A stretch of DNA of 64,000 nt, taken from NCBI GenBank assembly GCA_947568835.1, contig OX387604.1, positions 602,501-666,500 of the forward strand, written 5' to 3'. The notes below the pieces were generated by a model. It had not been told where the DNA came from. It searched no databases and saw only the letters and a list, made by a program, of their open reading frames with translations. The position numbers and the translations under genes are program-made. The stretch comes from Protonemura montana (Eukaryota > Arthropoda > Insecta > Plecoptera > Nemouridae). This document shows positions 24,301 through 36,300 of the stretch, in pieces (position 1 is the first letter of the stretch; each line of letters opens with the position of its first letter).

Positions 24301-27300
24301 GAGTTTACTTTCCTCAAAAACTCGAGTCTTTATGCGTTTCTACAGTTTTTGAGATTTTCATTTGAAACTCTTTGAAAAGTCTTGTAATTGACGTTTTGCA
24401 TTACGTAGTCGAGGTCTCGACACCCGTGGGGCAATTTGGGGCTCTTTTTGGGGGTGCATTTTCTAACATTTTGGCCCAATTTTTTTCTTCGTTTGTACAC
24501 TTTTTTTTGGTACTTGCGTACTCAAAAGGTTCCATGATTTTGTGATTTGAGGCGCCAATGGGGGGAAATACAAAAAACTGAAATACCGTTATTTTCTCTC
24601 GATTTCTCTCAATTCTGTTCCCTAGTTTTTAAATGATGTCTTTGTAACTTAAAAAGCTTGAGGTGAAATTGAAGTTTTGCAGTGGGTGGTTAATGTTCCC
24701 GCTCCCAGGGGGCAACATTGGGCAAAATTAAACGGTGCATTTTGATTAGTTTCTACAGTTTGTAAGATTTTCTTTTGAACCTTATAGCGTTGAGTTGGAA
24801 CTGACGGTTTACAGTGGACATTTTAGGTTACGACGCCCGCGGGGCGAATTTGGGCCCTTTTTGGGGGTGCATTTTGGTCATTTTTTCCTTCGTTTGGACG
24901 CCTTGTATTTGCGGACTCAAAAAATTGGAATGAATTTGTTATTTTGGGCTCCTAAACTGAAACATTGTTTTCTTCTCTCGATCCTATACCAGTATTTTTG
25001 TTAAATCTTTCAAACTTGAGAATCTTGAGCTGAAATTGAAGTTGTTCAGTGGGTGGTTAGTGTTCCCACACCGGGGGGGCAATTTTGGGCAAAATTTAAC
25101 AGCGCATTTGTGTTAGCTTCTACAGTTTTTATGATTTTCTTGTGAACTTTTTTGCGATGGGTTGGAATTGACTGCTTACAGTGAGTTAATGAGGTCTGGA
25201 AGTCTGCTGGGCAATTTTGGTCAGTTTTTGGGGGTACTTTTGAGACTCATTTAGAGCAAAACACGTTGCGTTCAAAAACACTTATCGTGCGCGACACTTT
25301 ACATGTCGCCGCTCCGCGTCCGGCGGGCGCCTAGGGCGAAGCCTTCGTTACATGATAATTACCTAATAACAGGGCACCAAGTTTTAATCAGGTCTAATTG
25401 ACTCTGTACCTGACAGCAGTGTTAAACAACAATGTTAAAATGGGTGTCGAGCAATTTAATTTTCCACCTTGTAAACTTGACTGTCGGAAAATGTGTTATG
25501 AAATGACGCATTGTGTTTAAGTACATTGATTTAAAAATGAAACACCCACCAACCCACAAGAACCGAAGGAAACTATAGAATAGCTTGATAGAATGTTGCG
25601 TGCGCTGTATCGATCAAGTCGAGCATATCAGAAGAAGATTTACTTCTCTTCGATTTCAAACAAAATAGCGCGTGTAGGCGTCTAATAGATCTTCCGAAGG
25701 ACACACCACGAAACACAGGATATGTATATATATATGCATGTCCTTCCTCTAGCATGCATCATAATTCATGGTTTTGTGATGCGCTCTCCGGATATACTAG
25801 TTTGTCCCGGTTTTCAACACATTCATTTCTCTTGTTTGCAAAAACGCATGCCATTTCTGGGCAAAGCGTGCGTTGTCAAAATTCAATGGATCTGTGTGTC
25901 GCTCGTTTGCCCCCTTCCGCAATCCGTTGAAATGTGTGCTGTCGGCAGCCAGAAAATAGAATAAACACTCTTGACCTCTAACTCGAATCGGTCTAGCTTC
26001 AGCTGTTGCGCTCTTTTATCTCTAAGCTATATTTACTAAAGATATAACCAATGATAAATTGAAAGGTTCAACACTGACAGCCCATCTGGAAGGAAATTAA
26101 ATGCAGTTCACTTCCACCAGAGAGTTAAGAAGGAGTAACAAAATATATCGACCCCAGATTCCCCATGCGATGCATACGAATACAATGGGACTTGCATTAT
26201 TTCGAGACTGGATGGAGTCAGATGACAATTCCTATTTCTGTTTTACTCTCTCCGACCATACCATTTCAAAACAAAACTTCCAATTGTGTAGTTTCTTTTT
26301 ACTTGGTTTCTTCCTTTCCCTCGTTCCCTGATCGTCCGTTTAGAGAATCCTATTTACTTTTCGTCAGGCCCTATTTTCTTGGCGCGTGGCCTATTTCGAC
26401 TAAGACGTAAGTTGTTTTGGCGTTGCTTTTTTCTGCACTCCGAGAAACTGCATTGAGTTCCGTTTTCACGTTTTCCTATTCGTGCCTGCCGTTGCAATAT
26501 TCAATTCCAGAATTTGCCTAAAGCTGAGGTTCGTGTTTTGTGCTCGCGTTTTGCAGCGAAATGTCGGGAAATTAATTGTTGGGAGGCTTTTAAAAGGATC
26601 ATAACTTCCGGCCCAGACCCATGTGTATGTTCCTCTATCGATCTTCTATCGCTAAAAAAACAAAATCGCTGTTAAAACGCTGTTCATTATCTTATTTCGT
26701 TAGTTTCGCTCATAAGCCAAGTTTGCAGTTTGTTGAAAAGTTTCACTGAGAAATATTAATATGTTAATATATTAATTGGTGCCATTTGCACCCTTGCTCC
26801 GTCGGTATAATTTTTGTTGTCGTTTTGTCGCGTTTTTCTGTCGTAATGTGCCTTTACATCACAAATGTATTACTCTTCACTATGTACGCCAATGTTTATA
26901 TTATGCTAGCGGGTCAGCTCGTGCTCTTGGTACAGGAAAAGAAAATGGTGAAACCTTGTTTGAGAGGACGGTCTGTGGTGCAATGACCTGCCCGATTGGT
27001 TTTGCTCAACTCTACCTATGGTGTGTTGGGTTGCACTTTATTGCACTCGCTAAAGGTGCATGCATGCAGGAGCCGCGTTGCATTCACAGCGCGCGTACCG
27101 GCGTACTCCATTATCCACACTAGTCATTTTCAACCCAACTTTTCAAACGCGAGGTTTTTCAACAGTAATTTATCTGAGAACCGTTACTAGTTACATTCGA
27201 AATGTATCGGAACTAATTTCTTGAATACGCGAGCATGGAATTCGATTGATTATGTGTCAACTGAATGGAAATGTGGAAGTCCTGTCTGAAAATATATTGT

Positions 27301-30300
27301 GCTTCACATCAGCTAAAAGTTCATCAGCTACAAATTTATATGGAGGCATAGAAATCAGCTCGTAAAATGAATACGCCCTGCAAAAGATCAAGGGCAAATT
27401 ATTCACTCGTAATTAATCCTACGCTTGTATCAACCTCCACACACCTAACTTTCATGTTACTTGTTTTTATTCCACGTCCCTGCAGTGAAACGAATCAGGA
27501 TGAACCGCGGGAGTGTCAGGTTATTGAGGTTGTTTCAGGTCACTGCATTTTGTGTTCTCTCCACAAGCTCTTATATGTTAGAAAATAAAGCTTCTCAATT
27601 AATCAATGAAAAAAAAGAGCCCACAATCATTATTCAGAATTACGTTATGCGAAAAATATAATAGTGCGTAGTGCGGTTTTATTTGACTTGCCTTTGATTG
27701 AACAGGTGCTAGAAGAGATATAAATAGTTAAACTGCTCAATAATCCTTTTGCACGCAGGTCCTCCGACTTTAGCTGTTACGCTGAGTTTGAAATATCGAA
27801 GATTTATTTTGAAATAAGTGCGAGTAAATGTATTGAAGTGTGCCATCTGTGTTTGAGTGGAGAGAGAGAGAGGATCTCTTTGAAGCATAGTGATTGCCAA
27901 TCATCAAATAAATAGCTCTGCAAGTTGATTTTAAGCTTAACTCGCTCATGACTGGAAGAGCTCACAAGTATTTCAAAAGTGGGCATCACAATTAATTGGC
28001 GACTTCGTACAACCACTAATCCAATCTAGCCATCAAGCCATACGCTTCAGTTTTTAAACCCTCCAATTTAAAGGTTCATCTAGGTTCTCCCATGTGAACT
28101 ATGGACATGACATCGATAGTCTCCTCACTCCACCTCAGTTGGGGGTGAGAGAAAGAGAAAGATTATTTATAGAAACAGAAGTAAACATAGAAAGCTATCA
28201 TTGACTCAAATTTGAGACTTCAACTGAAATGGAAATATAATTAGCAATTTAAAAATTTGTTTTGTTATAAAATTGTTACCAAATGAACTGTGCTCTCATG
28301 TATTGAAACATAAAGTATATCCCTCCATCTGATGAAGTGGCATACTTGCTTAGCCCTCTTAGATAGGCAATATTGTTTAATAAAACAAGACATATTTGAA
28401 ACAGGTCAGCAATAGGATTGAATTAGCTCATGGTCTATGGTTACCTGCAATAGATGTTAAATATTCCAATCTTTGTTGCAGATCATCTATCTGAACAAAA
28501 CAGCATCCGAAGCCTACTGGCCATTTGTCGGAGGAAAATCTCCAGCATTCGTCGAGTTTCGTGACGCGTCTTATGGGCCTGTTCAGTACACGATAACCTT
28601 CTACGACTGTCTCCAAGCTTTGTACAAGGCATATAAATGTGGTTTCTTTAACTTTGATGATTTTGACGCTGATGAATATGAGTATTATGAGGTAAGCATC
28701 GTGCACTTAAGCGTTCTGACTTCTTAACTTGGTGCAATCCAGGGTATAGGTGGGTACAAAGTGCAAACTCCCCTTTTATTTTTCAATTAACGGTAGGTCC
28801 ACCTTAAGATAACGTTAAGAGGTCAATCAGTCTTGTTAGATGCTAAAAAATTTCAAATCTCATTTGCAAGATCTTGTGAGAAAGCCACCTAGTCTGGATT
28901 TTTTTAAACGAAGGGTTTTGCATATAGGGTTCTAGAAAGATCACTAAGGTTAAGAAACACTGCTCTGGGTCAGGTATTGGAGAGGTGACCTTGATTTAAG
29001 CTTGACTTAATCTGGGGGAGTCTGAAATTTTAATGGCTAAAATCTTTAATACACTAACTTTTATTAAGAAGGCAATCAATGTGTTTGAAATTTCATCACC
29101 TTATACTGAATATCACCTGTCATTGTCTGCTGTCACCAATCACCAGTTAGTAAATTATAGGTAGCTCAGTTCCACTGCATAAACTAACTAAGCAAAATAT
29201 ACACTATTGCTCTTGTTCAGATAAGCTTACACTGATATTTCATCCTGGATTGAATTGCTATGCAAAACTTTATAGTCCCGCAAATAGTTATGTCATTCCC
29301 CTCATCTTCAAGCTGAAATATTTTGGATCTCTTCATAATTTTAGATAAACAAATAGATAAAAATATAAAATAATTAATCTCTAGTTATTTCCGCACATAA
29401 GCATAAGAGGGCTACACTACTCTCAGTAATTTCTTCCACTTAGCCGTCGGCCTATAAAGATGATTTATTTGTTTAAGCTAATTGTGACAATCGTTGAATT
29501 TACAGAAAGTAGAAAACGGTGATCTCAACTGGATAATACCGCAAAAGTTTCTTGCATTCTGTGGACCACATCCAAAAGCTCGATACGAAAATGGTGAGTA
29601 AGCGTTAAACTGGAACGATCTAAATCTGAGATCTAGGAATAAATAGGGTCTTGATGCCAGTTTTCAGAACTTAAGCTCATTCAATTATAAGCTTAAAAAG
29701 CATTGAAGTTTGATCAAGATTCTTCAATTAAAAGAGTTTGAAGGAAGTGACCGTAAAAGTAAGACATAAAAAATCAAATTTCGATGTTTGTCGAAAGTCA
29801 ATTTATTTTGCAATCATTGACGAAAAAAATGTCCAAAAGTTTCTTGTTTTCTCTACTGCACCCAAAGAGAACTAAAACTGAAAAAATCTGACTATTGGCA
29901 GCGTTCTCTATCAAGTTTGTTTATTGCAAAGCAAACTGATAATTGATAACATTTTCATTCTGCAGGTTACCCTCTACACTCTCCAGAGACATACTTTAAT
30001 TACTTCCAAAAGAACAATGTTACTGCGGTCGTACGACTGAACAAGAAGATGTACGATGGCGCCCGCTTCACAGTTGCTGGATTCAACCATCACGACTTGT
30101 TTTTCATCGATGGCAGCACCCCCAGTGACAACATTATGGAAACGTTTATAAAGATTTCGGAAGCCAACAGGGGAGCTCTGGCCGTCCACTGCAAAGGTTA
30201 TTTTACATCTACCACCTAAGCTAACTGTGTTTAAAACTAGAAGGTTTGTTTAGTTGGGTGTCAAAAGGCTGGATATATTTAAGAAGATCAGACGCCATCA

Positions 30301-33300
30301 TTCGTGTTTTGGTTAGCACTATTGTTCTTGGATACTATAACTTTATGCACTAGAGGTGAAATACCTGGTTAGTGTATTTAACAAAGGACTGTAACCTAGC
30401 TTCTTGCAGTTCTAGTCTAGTAAAAAAGATTTTGAAGGGTCCGGAATCTGCCTCAAATACACTCCATTGCCGGGCTTTGGCAACGGAAGAAGTTAGCAAA
30501 TAGGAATCCTGATTGCTGCAGGTGTCTCCGGGTAAAGGTGATATAAAAACGTCAGTAGTAAAATTGATATAAGCCTAATTTTCTTGTGTCTTGTAGCTGG
30601 TCTTGGCAGGACGGGGTCGTTGATTGGGTGCTATTTAATGAAGCACTACAACTTCACAGCACTAGAAACTATTGCGTGGATAAGAATCTGCCGTCCCGGG
30701 TCCATCATTGGTCATCAGCAGCAGTGGCTTCAAGTGTGAGTTTTAAGATCACTATTGTCATGGAGTAATACGCTAAGATTGATACTGAAACTTAAAAGTT
30801 AGGTTAGCTGTTTGGTTATTTCGTTACATATACTAAAAAATACAAAGTAGGTTAAATTACTTGTCCTGAACACTATGGTGTTCTGTTTCAACAAACATTC
30901 AGAAGTATCAGGTTAAGGCATACAAAAGGTCTGTTTAATTTGTCCTGCTGGCCAACTAAATGCTGCTGTCATTATCAGGAATACCACAATTGTATTGAAC
31001 TTATAAAACTTGAATGCCTAGTATTTTGTGTGGTTAAAGTGTTAAGATTTCTTGCAAACACAATTTGTCAGTTTTCCAAGACTCTGAATTCAAGGCTCTT
31101 GAATTCAATTTGATTACTCTGTTTCTTTTATTATTCAATACTCTACAAAACAATATTCCACGGTTAGTTCTGATGCAGTTGTTGTTCGTGGGTCGAAAAA
31201 CATGGGAAGTACCAAAAAATACTCACTAACTCTAACTTGTATCATAAGTTGGAGTTGAAACGCCAGTAAAAATAAAAGATTCCTGTGCGTTCCTGAGTAT
31301 TTCCTCATATTTGCAAAGATAGACTTGTTGATGGTGGAAATGACCCTTGTTGGCCAAGTCAAAACTGTGTTGGCTAGCCAAGGCCAGTGTCCATTTGCAA
31401 CCACGCTCTAAAAATGTATTTCTCGTTAGTGGCAAATCTAGACGGTTCAACCAGAAATGTTATCACACAATATCACATAATTAATTATGATTATCTTTAT
31501 CAATATCCAGAAAAGAAGCAGAAATGCGCTCTGATGGCCAGAAACTCCGTGAGCGACAAGGAACCTCAGTCCCGGTTCACTGTTGTGGAATTTATAGCAT
31601 CAAACAAAAGGAGATCTTCGCTAGGCAGATCCCGGGCAAGAAACTGCAAGACGTTTCTCGCATTCTTCAAAGGGTGGACACTATGAAACTTGAAGACCGA
31701 GACGATGAATTTAAAATCAGAGACGTAAGTGAAAAAAACTATTTATCTGGTACTAAAATGGCAGTGTGGGTTTTATTTCTCAATCTTGTTGATTATTTCA
31801 GTGTTTATTTTGCCCCATTTACATTACTATCAACTATCAACTGTGGCAATATTTCGGTTGGTAAAATGACACCACTCTAATAGCTAACAACAAATCTAAA
31901 ATCCAAACCTATATCTCCAAGTATAGGGCAGAACCTATATCTCCAAGTATAGGGCAGGCTAATTTGACCTTAGCATCTAACTTTCATGCTTGAAATGTTA
32001 ACAGGTTGTTTGAAAATGTTTGCATTCATTGTTGATAGGTGAACTGAGAGTAGAGATGGATAAATATTATCAGTAGTTTTAAATCATTCTACGTGACTGC
32101 ATCACAGCCAACCTCCTCTGTATATTGTATTGTATTGTATTGTATTTTATTTGATCAGAAAGATACATTAAAATGCGTGGATCACGTCAGTTATACTTAT
32201 AAAATAAACTAATGAATAACAAAATAAGTAAATAAATAAATATATACATATACATATTTTCACGAGCGTATACAGGTAGGTTAGGTACGTTAAGGTCATA
32301 GGTGAATAAAATCATCAGTGCTGTAAAACATTTTTTCAAGAAGATACAATTTTAAGAGAGTTTTAAAATTCCCTACGGTTTTGGCTGCTTTGATTTCTGC
32401 AGGCAGCGCGTTGAACATTCGACATTCGTTGTAGTTTTTAGGCGGCAAAACTCATGGGCTAGCATGGCAGAACCCCTCGTCTGATGTTGATGAATATTTT
32501 TAGTTTTGGCAAAAAATTTAAGATTTGAGTATGTGAAGCTACAGACCGCTTGAATGTACAAACACGGTAGGGGTAGTATTTTAAGATCTTTAAACAGTTG
32601 CCTGCACGAGGTCCTATTGCAGACTCCCAGCATTGACCTTATAATTCTTTTCTGAGCTCTGAAGATTCTTATGCTTTCTGATGCTCCTCCCCAGAAGATC
32701 AGACCGTACATTAGTATACATAATGATTTTGTAGCTAAGAAAAGGAAGCCAAACATGCAACTTGCACAGCTATGGTTGGTATATTCAAAATAAGTAATTT
32801 TCATTTGAATCACAAAGTGTTAACTTTAATTTCACTTTCAAATAGCAGGCTATACACATTTTCCCCAGGGTTGCTTCATGGTCATGCTTCATGGTCATGC
32901 TTCATGGTCATGCTTCATGGTCATGCTTCATGGTCATGCTTCATGGTCACCCCTCTGATTTCCTATTTCTTTCAGGACTCCATGAGCAGGAAGCTAGATT
33001 CTGAACCACGACGAATCACACAAGGAGACAAGTTAAACCAGATCAAGGCCCAGCGAAGGCATCCCCGATCATTAACTACAGGCTCTGGGATGGTTCAGTG
33101 AGTATTTTAAAACAAATTTAACATGCTTCCTTCGTGGTTAAGTTGACATCCTTAGGATTGGTTGCTAAATGCATTCATAAATACATGAGGAGAAAGTAAA
33201 CAGGATAAAGAGGAGCCAGCAAGGGGCAAACATCCTTGTAGCTGCTTTACTGTTAAACCCTACAAATCAATCAATTGAATGAGACTTCGTACTACAAGTT

Positions 33301-36300
33301 GTGAAGAAATGGTATTCAAAGAAATCAACTTATCTAAAGTGTTCTATCTACAGTACATTAGGTCTTTCACAAGTTTATTCGTCAACTACTTTTCAACTTC
33401 AAAATTGATCTTAGTTCTTCCAGTTAAAGAACTTGGGAAACATTTCAATTGCATTTACACTGCATATGACTACAGTCTAGCCCATGATAGAAGATACCAG
33501 CACAAGGACAGCCCCCTGCATTGCAACCTACTCATAAATTAAATTTCACATCTGATTTTAGTGGTAATATTTCAAAATACTTATATCTGCAAAATAATTC
33601 CAAAGATTATATTAATTGCTAAAGAAATCTTGTAAAAGCTCGAAAAAGAAAGCATCATGGCTCGAGAAATGCTTTAGAGCAAAAGCAAAATGTTGGATAT
33701 CAGCAGAGATGATCTCTAGCGTTTTTAAAAATGGTAGTTGGCCGCATGTCACCCTAAAAGACCGACGGTGTCTCTGCCAGGAAAGTATTCTCTCATTGGA
33801 CAAAGTATACAGCATACCTGTCAAGTTTGATAAAAAGAATAAGCAATGTATAAATGCAGCCCCAGCTTGAAAGTGAATGGAACACAGAATGTGACTTACA
33901 TTGCAGTGGGACAGAATATCGACCACACACAAGAGCTAAGTCGCAACCAATGCGCACTGGTACGCAAACCCTGCCACTTGCTACTGCACTCACGGCCGTG
34001 AAGTCGGTGAAGCCCAGCATCACAGCGCCAAACAACAAAGATAAAGAGGTGGTAGCTCCAGTCAAGCGTATTTCACGCTCCACCACCGCCGCCACCAAAA
34101 GGTATGTTTCGGCTGTCGTTTTCCCCACTCACCGGTGAAAGCTGGTAGTTATCAGGGATTTTAGTCACCTGCCTTCACCCTCATTTACACGTAATTTCAC
34201 TTCTGTAACCACTTCAGTATGTTTTTGAAAGGAACTGCATTACTATATGTAACATGCTACAGCATTTAGATTATCATGTAAATTAGATGGTGCCTTTTGA
34301 CAATGCTGCAACATTAATGAGTTATGGCATCGATTTAACATTGGCAACTTTTAATCTTAATCAGCTGTAGAATCTCTTCGTATCTGCATAGAGAGATTTG
34401 CAATTCATACAAGTGGAAAGCTCATCTGAACATAACTCATTTTTAACGTTGAGGTCACTTACATAACAGAATTTAATTCCCATATCCTATTCTGGGGTTA
34501 GTTGCTGTCATGCTCTCCATTTTGTGCTGTACCTCTATGTGATGTGCAATTCTTAGAAACGTTCTCACACTCCTAACGACATCCTAATAAGACTTAGTGG
34601 CAAACCTACAACACAAACTCGACTGAGTCAAAACAAGCCAAAGAAACCAAAAGTGTGCATATTTATTTTTATAAAATTCAGAGCAAACTCAAGTATGTAT
34701 TTGATTCAAAATAGTTTTATTTTGCGATCATGCCTCTTACCCTTTGCGAGGACCCCCCCTGCAAAACTGGAATATGTGTTCCCGGATAGCTCATGACTAC
34801 CTGACCGGCAATTGTGAGGTACCGGGCTCGTATCTCGGTTCGATCAAACAATTTTCCAGCCTAGCTCCGTTTCCATCCTTCATTTGCTGATTTCAGCTCC
34901 CTGGTGGAATCATTAGAAAAACTTGAAACCTTGCTTCCCACTTCAGATATAATCCTTCAGAGTTCGACAAAAAATGACTAGAGGGTTGAGAAAAGTGTTA
35001 AGAAAAAAATCCCCCTTTTTGTTGATTTGGCTTGTTTTGACTTGACTATGAACCAAAGAATATGCTATAAAGAAGTACCTACCACGGTTATGGGGCCAAG
35101 GGTTCACTTGCACATGCACTTGCATTTGAATGCAGTTCAACTGCAATTCAACCCTTCTTTTCAGTGCTGCTCTCTTTACCAAATCATCAATCACTTCTGT
35201 TGTGCAAAGCTCATTCTCCTGTATCACTCCATACAGGGTTGTGCAAAGTGCCTTTCTGTTTTGTGCTCATGAAAAACCATTTATATGGCACTAAAACGTT
35301 GGGATGAGTCTCCTGCAGTTTTCCAGATTGTTATTGTTTGCAGCTGCTTGGCTCAACATCCAGTTTATAAAATATATCAAAAGAACAATATATTTTCAAT
35401 AGTGAATACAATAGTTATTGCAAAACACCATCAACTCTCAAATTGCAATCATTTAATTAGCAAGTTAAATGATTATGAATCACTCAAAATAAGAGGAAAC
35501 TGACCAATGGTTTGGCACCTTTAGCCTCCAATATATATTTTGTTTCAATACATAATTAGAAACTTATTACATTTCCATGCCCTAATTTTGAGAGATGCTG
35601 GATGTTTACAGCTGGGTAAATTTGCCTAGGCTTGTAACACATTATCTTTGAAAGCAGAGAATAATTGCTAAAGTTTGCTTGTCACTTATCACATTCATAT
35701 CATGAAGGAGATTATCTGTAGGCATCCAGCCTTCCTTCTATATCTTACTATGGAAACTGATTAATGATAATCAACTTGATTTACATAGTAGATTAAATCA
35801 GATGATGAGCTGAGGAGAATCATTCAAGAACAAATCTTTTCAATCGGCATTGTCACAATATCACAGTCGACCATTTCAATTATTCCATCAAAAAAAAAGC
35901 AGCACAAACTCATAAAGGAAAAAAAACTACGGTCCACGGTGGTCCTTCTCTATAACCTATTCCACGATGCATAGTTACACTGCCCTAATTTGCACCACTC
36001 ATTAATTAAGGTGATGTGGTCTTCTCATCTTACGCATTCTTTATTCCCCAGAAATGCCTGGCTTCTAGGCTCCAATAATGGGTCCATGCGCTCACTTAAT
36101 GTGAGCAAAGTAACCTTAACACATCCTCCGCGACCCTCCACCCGAGCTGCTGTCGTCAAAGTGGCTTACCTGCCTCCCGTTCCAACTCCTACCTCACCTT
36201 CATCAGGTCTTGGTATGACACTTCGAAGTGCAGATCGAATCTCGAGAATCCATTCTGTACATCGCCAGTAAGTGCATCTTGTTGTTTGTTAAGGCAGGCA

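Larger units (their letters stand above)
23191..28481. other. CDC14 intron 3 (largest early intron)
   Basis: About 5.3 kb. It holds an 8-bp array at 24236-24272 and a degenerate 370-410 bp tandem repeat at 24337-25265, followed by a GC-rich patch near 25295-25340. Open frames here (up to 115 codons at 26776-27123) show no domain. Confidence 0.75.
31725..32975. other. CDC14 intron 8
   Basis: 1251 bp. It holds a perfect 26-bp tandem duplication, an antisense LINE 3' end and a 13-bp array next to the acceptor. More than half of it is repeat-derived. Confidence 0.85.
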
